The notes under the pieces: generated by a model
Seen by the model: the letters and a program-made list of their open reading frames with translations, nothing else
Database searches by the model: none
Told to the model about the DNA's origin: nothing
Position numbers and translations under genes: made by a program
Shown here: one piece after another, positions 36,223 through 54,842 of the stretch
Numbering within the stretch: position 1 is the stretch's first letter
Layout of the letters: every line of letters starts with the position of its first letter
Assembly (NCBI GenBank): GCA_002104895.1
Contig: MCFG01000339.1
Coordinates: 1 to 64,000, forward strand
Length of the DNA stretch: 64,000 nucleotides
Source: Anaeromyces robustus
Taxonomy: Eukaryota > Neocallimastigomycota > Neocallimastigomycetes > Neocallimastigales > Neocallimastigaceae
Direction of reading: 5' to 3'

Positions 36223-36719
36223 AACAATCAATAATACTAATTATATATAATATATAATAATTAGAGAAAAATAATATATAAAATAAAATTAAAATTAATA
36301 ATTAATAATTAATAATAAAAACCTAATTAAAAATTAAAAAAAAAAAAAAAAAAAAGTAATTCTCGTGTTTACAAAAAATAGTAATAATATATAAATATAG
36401 AAAAATCTTTAATTTAATGATGTTAATAATTTTATCATTATTAATTATATGTACAGATATACATATAATTATATATTAAAAATAAAAAAAGTAAAATAAA
36501 ACTTAAACAAATAATAATGCAATTATAATTACAATTATATCTATATCTATATTTATAATTATAATATAATAATAGTAATAATAAATATAATAAATAGAGA
36601 AATAAATAATTATAAATTATTTAGAATATGTGAAATTTGTGTTAAATTTTTTTTATTAGATTTAATGTATAAGCCGTATTAATACAAAAACATGTAATTT
36701 ATATATTTGTAACTCTTTA

Positions 36720-36915
36720 CGATAAATATTAATAAAGTAAACATAAATAATTAATAAATAAATAAATAATAAATAATAAATAATAAATAATAATATAAGA
36801 AATAATAAATAATAAATAAATAAATAATAAATAAATAAATAAATAAATAATAAATAATAAAATAATAAATAAATAAATAATAAATAATAAATAAATAAAT
36901 AATAAATAATAATAT
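36720..36915. repeat. (AAAT)/(AATAAAT) low-complexity tract
   Basis: Nearly 200 bp of mixed AAAT and AATAAAT units between the M13 relics and the small frameshifted reading frame. Confidence 0.8.
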
Positions 36916-36977
36916 AATTTATATATTAATTATATTTATAATAATAAACTAAAGAATGCTTTAATAGAAGTTTAGAT

Positions 36978-37152
36978 TTACAAAAAATTATTGTTGTCAC
37001 CTATATCATTATTTTCAGTATTTTTCTTAGTTTCTTTATCATTTGAATATTGAGCAGATGGATCATTGTTGTTAGATTCTACTGGTGTTTTTTTTTTTTT
37101 CTTGATTTTCAATATCCTGTTCTTCATTCTTTTGTTTTTCAAAATCATCCAT
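36978..37152 (-). pseudogene. Small hydrophilic protein, frameshifted at an A13 homopolymer
   Basis: The ATG at 37152 in a strong GCCATGG context begins MDDFEKQKNEEQDIENQEKK. A run of 13 A on the coding strand then shifts the frame. In the neighbouring frame the text continues sensibly as TPVESNNNDPSAQYSND and ends NNNFL with TAA at 36978-36980. With 12 A the whole would be a single Asp/Glu/Lys/Asn-rich protein of about 57 residues. This could be a homopolymer sequencing error, a real frameshift, or an exon of a larger unrecognised gene. No known family is recognised. Confidence 0.4.
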
Positions 37153-38360
37153 GGCGATACTTTTAAAATTAAATAATTTGTAAAATTTTTTGTATTGAAT
37201 ATTAGTAAAACTATAGTATATATATATATATATATATATATTTAATTTACATATATTATTCTAAGTATACTTACTTATAATAGAATAAAAAAGTATGAAA
37301 AGAAACTCTTAAAACATATTAATATATATTGATGTTTTTTTAATATTAAATTATAAATATAGTAATTATATTCTATTATTAATTCGTTATATTTTTTTCA
37401 TTGTTATTGTTATTATGGAAATATATAAAAAAATTAATTTTATTATCATTATTTTAATATTACAATAAAAAAATAAACCATATTCAAGTATTATACTGTG
37501 CTTTTTTTTTTTTTATAAAATTAATAAATTTAACATATAAAGTTAAAATACATCATAAATTAACCTATACTTTTACAAATTTTTAGCGGTGATACTAAGA
37601 TCAAGCCATAAACTTTTTTTATTTGGAAAGTTTTTTACATTTTTATAAAAAAAAATTATTAACAATAAAACAAATTTGTTATATAGGTAATATTGTTTTT
37701 TAATAATATATTTTAACATAAAATATCGATAATATATCAAAAAATAAATACTTATTCTTTTTATGTTTATTAATAAATTATATTAATAATATATTTATAT
37801 AACTTATAATTATTAGTTTTAATCATAAAAAATTTATATATCATAAACACATATTAACAAAAATAAGGAAAGAATGAAAAAAAATTTGAGGTTATTAATT
37901 ATAATAATAAATGAAATAATTTATATCATAACATATTTGCTGTATTATGATTCTTAATATAATTATATATATAGATACTTCATAATATAAAAAAAAAAGA
38001 ATTTTTTTATTTCAATGTAAATATATAAAAGGTTAGTTTATTAAATAATTAAATCTTTTGTTTTCTTAACATTTTTTTTTTATTTTAGATATTAAGAAAA
38101 ATATATGACCAATAATTATATTTCATTAATTATTATTTAAAATTCTATTTTAATTTTTCTTTTTCGATTTTCTTTTTTATAATATAATAATAATCTTTAA
38201 CTTTATTTCACATTATATAATTTATTATAGGACAAATAATAAATAATACTATTACTGTATTATTTATTATAACAATTTTAAAAACTGGTCAATATTCAAA
38301 TAATTCTTTTAAATTGAATAATTAATATAAGAATATACATTCTACTACATTTCTATTATG

Positions 38361-38395
38361 GTGAAAATTACTTTATATATTAAAGTAATTTTCAC
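38361..38395. repeat. Perfect inverted repeat (15-bp arms, 5-bp loop)
   Basis: GTGAAAATTACTTTA, loop TATAT, then the exact complement TAAAGTAATTTTCAC. It is not followed by a T run on either strand and is not near a recognised gene end, so its role is unknown. Confidence 0.85.
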
Positions 38396-38576
38396 ATATA
38401 ATAAGTAAAAATCAAATTCTGTTGATAGCTAAAAATATATATAAAAATAAAATTTTCTTTTATTAGAATTATTTAATGTATACATTTTTAGATACAAATT
38501 ACATATTAATAATACACAAAAAAAAAATAATAATTTATATATAATATTTAACTTTATTCATTATTATTTTTAAATA

Positions 38577-38731
<155 letters not shown>

Positions 38732-39039
38732 AAGTAAACATTTAAAATGATTTGATTACCAATAAAATTTAGTTATAAAGCTGATAGTACAACTTTACTA
38801 ACACAAATAAAAAAAAAAAAAAAAATTTTTTCACACAAACAAAAAATAATAATAAAAAAATTTTTTAACACAAACCAAAATAATAATAAAAAAACTTTTT
38901 TTTTCATTAACAAAAAAAAAAAAAGTAAGAGAATAGAATTAAAAAAAAAAAAAAAGAAAAAAGGAAAAAATAAAAATAAAATAAAAAATAAAATAAAAAA
39001 AAAATAAAAAAAAAAAAAAAAATAAATAAAAATATAAAA

Positions 39040-39626
39040 ATGAAAAATCAATTTTTATTTATTTTCATTTTTACATTTGTCCATTGTTTTATTTATGCTT
39101 TTGCTGAAAATGCATATTATATTGTTTCAATTAGAAGAAATAAAAATGACACAAATTATGATGAAGCATCTTTAACTGTTCAAAATAAAATTGATAGCAT
39201 AGTCAATGAAAGAATGAATGATATTTATCAACTTATTATTGATAATAAAGATTCTTATATTTTAGAAAATGGAAAATTGGATGAAAAATTAAATGAACTT
39301 AATAAATCATTAAAAAGTAAACGTCATTTAAAAAAAGAAAAATTCCAATTTATTAATCCTAATAGACAAACTAAAAATAAAAATAAAAATAATGATAATA
39401 AAAATAAAATTTCTTATTATACAGAAAATCAATTTATTCCAATTGAATCAGAATTAGTTGTTCATATTTGTCCAGTTTCCAATTATTATGCTATTAAAGC
39501 TTATTTTTCAGATTTAGTAGCTAAAAAGGTAGAAAAATTACCAAATGTAACTAAAGTAGTAAAAAATGGAAAACTTATAAAACCAAAAAAGGCCACTTTT
39601 TTAAAAAAAGAAAAAAGAGCTACTTC

Positions 39627-39659
<33 letters not shown>

Positions 39660-41022
39660 GAATAAAAATAATAATACATCAACATCATACTATAATATTG
39701 AATATATTAAAAAGGAAACTCAATGGAATTCAGTTTCTGTTGAAAAGAATGCTCCTTTACATTTATCATTAATTTCTCAAAATAATTATATTACAAGTAT
39801 TGTAAATACTTATGATACAAATTATTATTATCCAACTACTTCTGGTAAAGGAATAGATATTTATCTTATTGATGCTGGTATTGATACAAATCATGTTGAA
39901 TTTGATACTTATAATGGAGAACGTACTGTCAGTTGTGATGCCATTGTTGTAGATGGTAGATATAAAAAAGTTAAACAATCTATTTGTGATATTGGTGATA
40001 AGAAAAAAAAATGGGAAAATATAAGACATGGTACAATGGTTGCTTCTGTAGTTGGAGGAAAATTATATGGTGTAGCTAAAAAAGCTAATATACATATGAT
40101 TGCTACTGACTTTTATTATGATGATTTAGTTGCTGCATTAGATTATATATTAAATAATGCTAAACCATATAAAACAATTATTAATGTTTCTCGTAATGGA
40201 AAAAGTGATTTTTTTTCCATATTACAAGATAAAATTAATGATATAGTTAAAGCTGGATTTATTATAACAGCCTCATCTGGTAATGATGGAGAAAATGGTT
40301 GTATTGATGGTGATCAATATGAATTTATATCAGGATATTCTAATGTTATAAGTGTTGGAAGTATAAATAATGATAATGATTCAAAGAATAATTTATATAG
40401 TCGTAGTGATTATTCAAATTATGGTAAATGTGTAAGTCTTCATGCTCCAGGAAGTGTCAAAGGTGCTGGTATTTGTAAGAATAGTAAAAAAGTATGTTCT
40501 ACTATTGATACAGATGATGGTACATCATTTTCATCCCCTATTGTTGCTGGTGTAGCTGCATTAATTATGGGAGAAAATCGACAAACCAAATTTAATTATA
40601 AAACCATTTTAAATAGATTAACCAATATGTCTGTTAAAGGAATTATTAAAGATTTAAAAAAAGGTAATACTCCTAATAATTTTATTAATAATGGTAAACA
40701 TATTGTTTATTCCAAAGATAATAAATATAAAGGATGTGGTATTCTTTCAGGTAATCATAAATGTAGTAATAATCAATGTTGTACTGAAAAATGTCAATGT
40801 ATTTCTTCAACTAATAATAATAATAATAATAATAATAATCTTTGTTATATTGAAAATGGTTGTCAATCTTCATTTGGTAAATGTCAAACTTTAAAAAGTA
40901 CACAAACATCACAAACATCAAAAATTAATAATTTTGATAGTAAAGGTATGACATCAAATACTTTAGGACAATCCATCAATAGTTCCAATACATTTGCAAA
41001 AGTTTGGATAAATAATAATTAA
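39040..41022 (+). CDS. Secreted subtilisin-like serine protease (S8) with C-terminal chitin-binding-like module
   Basis: Single exon, 660 residues. Residues 1-22 form a signal peptide. A propeptide with an inhibitor-I9-like region (residues ~25-190) precedes the catalytic domain. The triad is Asp278 (YLIDAGID), His330 (RHGTMVASVVGG) and Ser496 (GTSFSSPIVAGVAA); Asn415 (TASSGNDG) is the expected oxyanion-hole residue, so the enzyme should be active. After the catalytic domain, residues ~566-625 carry a Cys-rich CGIL...NQCCTEKCQC...CYIENGCQSSFGKC block. It resembles a CBM18 (hevein-like) domain interrupted by an Asn run, followed by a Ser/Thr/Asn tail. The CBM suggests tethering to chitin-containing walls. 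Two poly-Asn tracts are encoded by AAT repeats. Proteinase K-like fungal S8 proteases usually lack such a module. Confidence 0.9.
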
Positions 41023-41188
41023 AATTAAAACTACAAAAAAAAAATAAATAAATAAATAAAAAAAATAAATTAAAAAAAAAGAATAAGAATAAGAAAAAAA
41101 AAAAAAAAAAACAATAACAAAAATAAAAATTGATTTTTTTAAATAAAAAACAAATAAACAAAACAAAACAAACAAACAAACATAAAAA

Positions 41189-41220
41189 AAAAAAAATAGA
41201 GAATAGAGAATAGAGAATAG
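41189..41220. repeat. Heptamer tandem repeat AATAGAG
   Basis: About four and a half copies in the 3' flank of the subtilisin gene. Confidence 0.8.
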
Positions 41221-41717
41221 ATTGTTAAATATATAAATAAAAAATATATTTATTATTCTTTATATTCTCTATATTTTTTATTTAATATATCATATATATC
41301 ATATAATATATGAATATTAAATAATAAACTTATAAAATGTATATGTAAAGTTTTTACTTTAGAAAATAAATTAATATTAATAGATATTATTTATATATTT
41401 AAAATTATTTATTTGTATAAAAAAAAATATAAAAAATATACTAATAATTATAAAAAATTTTTAAATATTTAATTATTTTTTTTAAAGAAGTATCCAAAAA
41501 AAAAATAATAATAATATACAAATAAATAAAAAAAAAATAAATATTTTAAATAATTATTAAAGTATTAAAAGGTTAATGTTATACTTTAAAATACATACTT
41601 TACTTTTATTATGATAAATTTATTTTTGTTAAAACTTTATTGTTTTAAATAATATTACATATTCATGTATTTTTATTTAAAGTTTATTAATATTTTGTTT
41701 TTTATTATATAATATAG

Positions 41718-42661
41718 ATGACTTTAAACGTTGAAGTTTGTTGGATAAGTGATGAAAAAGAAAGAGGCTTAAAAGCCTTAAAAGATTTTGATGAAGAGGA
41801 AGAAATTTTTATCGAAGATCCAATAGGTTAGTTATTGAAATAATAATTAATAATATATGTAATATAAGTATAAATGAAATTTTCAAATATTAAATTTATA
41901 ATATAATTTAATTTATATTTCAAAATCAATATCATATATAGTTTCATGTCAATTTCTTTATAATAGACAATATTTCCCAGGATGTTCTTATTGTATGGTA
42001 AGAATAATAATTATTTTATTTATATATTTATTATTACAAGTTTTATTTTTTTCTATATAAAATTTTTTTTAAATATTTAATAATTTTTATTTATATAATT
42101 TAGAAATCTTTAGAAGAACCAGAAATTATGTTACAACGTCTTTCCGGTAATTATTCCATATAAATTTAAAATTATTGTATAAGAATAAATATGCAATTTA
42201 AATATTTTTTAATATTTTTTATGTATTTTTATCTTTTTTATAATTAATCAATTATTATTATTATTATTATTCTTTTTTATAATTAATTCATTATTATTAT
42301 TCATATAATAATAATAAAAATAAAAATCATAATAAAAAGGTTGTTCTGAAATCCCAAATCTCCCATTTATTTATGAATATAAAGAAAAATACCCTCAAAA
42401 TGATGTTTATACTAATGAAAATGGTCTTGAAGTCTATTGCTCTCAAGGTATAATATAAAATAAAATTATGAATATAAAATTATGTGTATTATTTTATATA
42501 TATATATAATTACTTAATTGAAATTTTATAATATAATTTTAATTAAAAAGAATGCAAAGAAAAAGCATACAAGGAATTCCAAAATCTTTTAGATGTAAAT
42601 GGTCGTGATCCAGAACATCCTTTATTAAAGTAAATATTTTGTTTAAAAGATATAATATATG

Positions 42662-42725
<64 letters not shown>

Positions 42726-44332
42726 TAAAAAAAAAAAATAGATTAGAAGAATTATGGAAATCATTCCATTATCCACCAGAATCTGCTACCCCAATTTTAA
42801 TTGCAAGAATTATTGCTATTATTAGAAATAAACTTGATGAAGGTATTAGTAAAGAAGAAGCAATGGCTCCATTCCTTTCTTTTAAAAATGATAAAAAGAA
42901 TCAAGAAATTGGTATTATCCAAAAATTCTTAGATGAAAAATTTGAAACTAGGTAAATGCTTTAATTAAATTTTTTTTATTTAATTTATATATATTTAGTG
43001 TTAAATATATTTGTAGAATTTTTTGCTTTTAGAGAAAAGTAATTAATAATAAGATCGATTACTAAAAAATAGAATTATTTTTTAAAAAAAATAATATACT
43101 TTTATTTATTATTATAATCATAATAATTATAGAATTAAAGATGTTCATCAATTAATAGTAGATGCTTTATATGATCCAAGAATTCCTGAATTATTCACAA
43201 TGTCTACTTTCCAAACATTATTATGTACTATTTGTTTAAATGCACAAGTATGCTTTATATATATTGATATAGGATTATATAATTAAATATAGAAAAATAA
43301 AAAAAAAATTTTTTTATTAATTATCCATTTATATAATTTATAATCATAATGAATATAATAAAAAAAAATTTAAAAAAAAAAAACAAAGGGTATTGGTACA
43401 AGCAAGTAAGTTTCGATAATATAATATAAATTATATATAGATTAAAAATAATTATTTATGAACTTTTGAATTTTTTTTAAAAAAAAGTATAGAAAATTAA
43501 TAATCAATGTTATTTTAATTATTTTAATGTATAAATCTATTTATTTATTATATATATATATATATATTTATAAAAGCTTTGAAAATTACTCAAGATTTAT
43601 TAGAAATTTACCAGAATCATCCGTTAAAGAAAACGCATTAGATTATTTAGATCAATTTAATGATGGTATTGAAGAAGAATCAGGAATGTTTACTCATTTA
43701 GAAGGATCAGGTTTATATGCTTTACATAAACATATCAATCATTCATGTGAACCAAATGCTCAAATTCGTTTCCCATTCAATAATAATAAAGTCCAAGGTT
43801 TATAGAATTTAATAATATATATATATAATATAATATATTTTATTTATTTATTTATTTATTTATTTATATACTGTTATTTCAATACAAATAATTAATAATA
43901 ATTCTAAAAATATACATATATTTGCTCTATTATATATACTTTCAAAAAAAACAAAAAAAAATAAAAAAAAATAAAATAAAATAAATAATAATGCCATAAT
44001 ATTTTTAAAAAGTTGTTGCATTAAAACCAATTAAAAAGGGTGAAGAAATTACCATATCATATATTGATTTAGATGATGACTGTGATTGTGAAGAATGTGG
44101 AGAAGATTGTGAATGTGAAGGTGAAGATTATGAAGAAGCAGGTTGTTCATCATCTCATCAACATGATGAAGAAGAAAATGCTGAAGAAGAAGAAGGTGAA
44201 GAAGAAGAAGGTGAAGAAATTCCAGGAGAAGATCGTCGTTCTTACTTAAGAGAATATTATTTATTTGAATGCCATTGTACTAAATGTCAAAAAGAAATTG
44301 AAGAATATAATAAAACTCATCCAACAAACTAA
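41718..44332 (+). CDS. SMYD5-like SET/MYND-type protein lysine methyltransferase, 10 exons
   Basis: Exons: 41718-41826, 41942-41997, 42104-42146, 42340-42447, 42551-42629, 42742-42951, 43133-43247, 43389-43405, 43577-43797 and 44013-44332. All are GT-AG with closing phases, giving 425 residues. The start ERGLKALKDFDEEEEIFIEDP is the split SET N-terminus. GCSYCMKSLE and, later, YCSQECKEKAY supply zinc-binding Cys of a MYND-like insert. GIGTSNFENYSRF and GLYALHKHINHSCEPNA with GEEITISYIDLD form the SET core, including the NHSC cofactor-binding motif. YLFECHCTKCQ is the post-SET zinc cluster. The order and the IVSCQFLYN stretch fit SMYD5 (related to yeast Set5), which methylates histone/protein lysines. 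An acidic Glu-rich insert precedes the post-SET. Exon 8 is only 17 nt; intron 5 carries an (AAT)n microsatellite. Confidence 0.88.
42664..42723. repeat. (AAT)n microsatellite inside an intron
   Basis: About 20 AAT repeats within intron 5 of the SMYD5-like gene. The apparent poly-Asn frame across it is not translated in the spliced model. Confidence 0.9.
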
Positions 44333-44845
44333 AAATAATAAAATAATAAAAAAAAATTTTTTATTTTTAAGAATTTTTAAACATATTCAAACTAATTTGA
44401 GACAAATAGATTAGTTTTAAAAAAAAAATAAATAAAAAACAATTTTCTATCTATTTAATGATAAAAAATAATAATAAAATATAATTAAATATAAATAATG
44501 TTTAATATAATATAAATAAACAACATACCAGTAAATATATTTTTTATAATATATTAAAATAGAAAATAAAAAGTTAATAATCAAAAGATATTATTAATAT
44601 TTATTATATACAAAAATAAATAAATAAATAAATAAATATAAGTATAAATTTAAAAAATAGTAATATTTCAAACTTTTCAAATTTATTTATTTTATAATTA
44701 ATTTTATCAAAAAATTTCTTTTATCAAATAATAAAAGAAAAAAAATTTTTTATTTTTATTTTAATATTTACTATATTTATAAATTACAATGAATTAAATA
44801 AATTAAATTCAATTATTGTATTATTTTATTTTTTATATTTTTTAT

Positions 44846-44883
<38 letters not shown>

Positions 44884-45244
44884 TTTTTTATTTATTATTA
44901 ATAATTAGATATGTATAAATTCTAAATATTAATAGATAGAATGTGTAAATAACGTGAATATATATATATATATAATATATATATATAATAAAATAAAAAA
45001 GTTTTGTAAATATGTAAATATGAATTAAAAAAAGGTATATTTATAATAATTATTCTTTTTTTACGATAAAAGGGTATTTAATTATCAAGTTTTATAAAAT
45101 ATGAAATAAAAAAAGAGAAAAAAGACAAATAAATAATTGTATTATTTATGTAATAATAATTATTATTATTTATGTAATAATAATTATTATTATTTACATA
45201 AGTTATGTTAATAGGAAAAAAAAAAAAATATTCAATTATTTTTG
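44333..45244. other. Convergent 3' intergenic region
   Basis: Lies between the SMYD5-like gene (+) and the Rap1-like gene (-), so it holds both 3' ends. It contains a T homopolymer at about 44847-44877 and a duplicated ATTTATGTAATAATAATTAT segment at about 45143-45195. No gene. Confidence 0.6.
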
Positions 45245-51124
<5,880 letters not shown>

Positions 51125-52091
51125 TATAAGTAATAATTATAAAATATGTAAAATATTCTCAAATAATATTATCACATTAATTATTATTGTCTATTAAATA
51201 TAATTAATTTTATATAAATTATCCAAATTTTCCATATTTATAAGATCATATAAATAATAAGAAAAGGTGTTAATTGTTAAAATTTTATCATTTCATAATA
51301 ATAATAATAAAAAAAAAAATTTGTCCAACGACTTTATTTTTATTTTTAATATATTTATAACTGCTTTTTTTTTTTATAAAAAAAATTAATATATTAGTAT
51401 ATTAATTAATAATTGTCAATGATTTAATTTTTATAATATATTTTTAAAAACTTTAAATTAATAAATTAAAATTATTATAAATATTTTAATGTCTAAAATG
51501 ATTCACTATTGATAAAATAATTAAATAAACAAACAAATAAATAAAAAAAAAATTCAGTTAATAATTCTAAATTCAAAATATTTTATGTTATTAATATTAT
51601 ATAGAAATATAGAAATTTCAAATGATTATCTATTTTTATTTGTATATGTATAAATACATATTTCATTTTTAAGTTAGTTATTTATTATCTATATACAATG
51701 TATAATGTAATCTATATAATGAAAAAGTCTAATACATAAAACAATTTATTATTAATAAAACAATACCTAAAAACTTTTTCTTTTTTTTTTAAATTGGAAT
51801 TATTTTATTAATTTTTCATAATATTTTTTTTTTATTTTTTATATTATCATTATTATTTGTTATTATTTATTATTTATTATTATTTATTATCATTTTATCT
51901 ATTATTTTTATTTTTATTTATTTTTTTTTTTTAAAAAAAAAAAATATTAGGATATATACAATTATATACAATAATATACATTATTCAATAATAATTATTA
52001 AAGAAAAAAAAAATTAATATATAAATTTTTATATTTTCCTTTTCATTTTTTCAAAGTAACAGTTAAATTTATTTTGTCATAATGAATATAA
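51125..52091. other. AT-rich spacer
   Basis: 5' flank of the Rap1-like gene and 3' flank of the next minus-strand gene. Simple AT-rich sequence with TTATTATTTATT runs at about 51850-51900; no gene seen. Confidence 0.6.
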
Positions 52092-53003
52092 TTATTTTTT
52101 GTTACTTTCAGTAACACCATAATAAAGTGTACCTTTTTTAACCATTATATTTTTAAAATATGGTTTAACTTTAAATGAAATAATTGTTTTATCATTTTCT
52201 TTCTTTTCATAAGCAATAATGCTTGATACTTTAAATACAGGATATATATTTCCATGAATAAAAGTATTTTTAGTGTCATCACTAAGTTGATTCATTAAAC
52301 CAACATTCAAATTTTCACCGTCATAAATTTTTGTACCAATTTTATTATTTTTATCAAAAGAATTTCTAAAATAACAAATATTTAAATATTCTTTACCATC
52401 ATATTCAGTAATAATACCTTGATACGACCAATTTTCATTAGCAGTGACTCCATTTTTTTTTATTAAGGAATAAATAGGGGATTTTTCATTAATATTATTA
52501 ATATAGTTCTTTATAAGTTCTTTAAAACAATTATCTAGTTGTTTAACTCGATTTAAAAATGTTTTAATAGGTCCCTTTTCTTTACCTGTAATAATATAAT
52601 AGAAACGATCTTGAACAAAATTAGATTTACTATGGAAATGATAATGATGCATTGGAATGGTCATTGTACCAAAATTAATTAGATATTGTTTATTAACTTC
52701 ATCATCATCTACTACTATTTTACTTAGAGGACCAAGACATATATAATTTTTATTTGAAGTTTTTATATTAATTCCATAAAAATTATTATATTTTGTTATA
52801 GGCGTTACATCCTTAATAGATATATCACGTAGTAATCCCGAAAATTGTTCATCTAAATAATAATGGGATAAATTCTTTTTAAGATATTCTATATCTTTTC
52901 TAAATGTAAAATGTTCTTCAGAATCAACTGACGTATTTAAACCAAAATTATCAAATTGATTTTTTAAATTATTTATCATTATACTATTGTTTTCTCCATT
53001 CAT
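52092..53003 (-). CDS. Unrecognised 303-residue protein
   Basis: Single-exon frame from ATG 53003 to TAA, with non-repetitive, globular-looking composition, so probably a real gene. I do not recognise the family. It has no signal peptide, membrane segment or Cys cluster. Notable segments are IPMHHYHFHSKSNF (His-rich, residues ~116-130), FYYIITGKEKGPIKTFLNR, WSYQGIITEYDGKEYLNICY, and a C-terminal beta-rich stretch HGNIYPVFKVSSIIAYEKK followed by TIISFKVKPYFKNI. That last pattern (pro-val-phe-x-val-ser, then alternating hydrophobics) is reminiscent of replication or single-strand-DNA-binding proteins of large DNA viruses and plasmids. This is a weak impression only. It lacks introns, unlike its spliced neighbours. 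Confidence 0.6.
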   Translation of the reverse strand: MNGENNSIMINNLKNQFDNFGLNTSVDSEEHFTFRKDIEYLKKNLSHYYLDEQFSGLLRDISIKDVTPITKYNNFYGINIKTSNKNYICLGPLSKIVVDDDEVNKQYLINFGTMTIPMHHYHFHSKSNFVQDRFYYIITGKEKGPIKTFLNRVKQLDNCFKELIKNYINNINEKSPIYSLIKKNGVTANENWSYQGIITEYDGKEYLNICYFRNSFDKNNKIGTKIYDGENLNVGLMNQLSDDTKNTFIHGNIYPVFKVSSIIAYEKKENDKTIISFKVKPYFKNIMVKKGTLYYGVTESNKK

Positions 53004-53466
53004 TATGAAAATTGATTATTACAATATATATATATATTATTTAAAAAGAGATTAAAAAATGACAAAAAAAAAAAAATTAAATAAATAATTTAAAATTTTA
53101 TAAATAAATAACTGAAGAAATTATATAAAATTTTTTAAAGTTAAACTATTTAATATTTAAATAAATATTAAATAGTTAAAATTAAAAAAATTTTATTTTA
53201 GAGGGTTAAAATAATATAAAAGGAGTTATCATCATTAGTTATGACTTTAAATATTAATTCTCTAGAAACTTTAAAAATATATTTCTATTATTTATTTTTA
53301 TAAAATTAATATTTTAAAAAAAAAATTACATAGATAGTCCAAACAGATAATAAATTTAATAAATGATAATGATAATATTAAATATTAAACTTAAAATTAG
53401 TAATATCAATATTATTAATTATAATAGTGATTATTAATCTTTCTTAATTAATTCTATTATTTATTT

Positions 53467-53534
<68 letters not shown>

Positions 53535-54842
53535 TGTTTATATGATAACTTATATACATTCATAGCAATAAATAAATAAAAAAATAAATAATATGTTATT
53601 ATTATTAATTATTATTCAATATCACTACTTAGGACATAAATATTAATACTTAATACTATTGTATATATAATGTAAAATTTTTAAAACTTAAATAAATAAA
53701 AATATTAATTGTTATATTTTTTATATAATTTATATATAATGAATAGACAGGAGTTTCAGAAAATAAGTATGAAAAGACTATAAAAAAAAAAAAAAAAAAC
53801 TCATATAAAAAATATTTAATTGTAATTAAATTTTATATTTTGACAACGTATAATAGACCAGCTAATCATTAAATAATTTACAATATTTTATATTTAACAT
53901 ATCTCTATAATTTATATCAGTACCATTATACAATTTAAATTATTATTTTATTTCTAATAGGATTAAAAAGTAATACTTCTTTTTCAATGTTTATAACCAT
54001 TTAAAGTTTTTTTTTAATATTACGATTACAAATAAATATAATTATATATATAAAGAGAAACATTTTTCAAGAGAATAAATCAATATACCATCAAGATTAT
54101 TAATATTTCTTATTAATAATTATTTCTACTATAAAAAATTCTAATCCTTTATTTTTATTTCTTCTCTTTCTTCTTTTTGTTCTTCGACTTATGAAAAATG
54201 TGTCAAAACCACTTTGAAGAATCATTTAAATCCAAAATTTGATATTATTATAAATCATAATATATAATCATTTTACAATAAAAAGTTAATATATATGTAT
54301 ATATAAAACATAAAACATAAAACTATTTAAATATTTATTTATTTATATTTTGAAACTTAATGTATGTTATAAATTATATTCATATTTAAACTTTATTATT
54401 CATTATTATTATTCATTATTATTATTAAATATTTAATTTAATTTTACAGATAATTTTTTTTTGTTTTTTTTTACTTTATATTGAATTATTTCATTTTAGG
54501 TTTATGCCAAAATATTTTAAGTTTATTTATTTATTGAATTATTGATTATTTAATCTAATTTGACCAACCAATTTCTTTAAGTAAATAAATAAAATAAATA
54601 AATTTAAAAAAAAAAAAAAAAAAAAATTTTGTTTGGAAATACACAAAATCTCAAAGTTAAATATATATATTTTTTTATATTTGATATATTTATATTATAA
54701 TAATAATAATAATAATATAATAATTATAATTCATATAAAATATTTTATTTTTATATTTATTATTTACTGTTTTATTTGCACAATTTTTACAATAAATCAA
54801 AATAAAAAAAATAAATAAAACAGCAATTTTTTAATAAATTAA
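53004..54842. other. AT-rich intergenic region with (TTTA)n tract
   Basis: Contains a (TTTA)n microsatellite at 53459-53535 and several A runs. A 43-codon minus-strand frame near 54110-54235 has a basic stretch (SRRTKRRKRRNKNK), but nothing supports it as a gene. Confidence 0.55.
53459..53535. repeat. (TTTA)n microsatellite
   Basis: About 19 tetranucleotide repeats in intergenic DNA. Confidence 0.9.
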
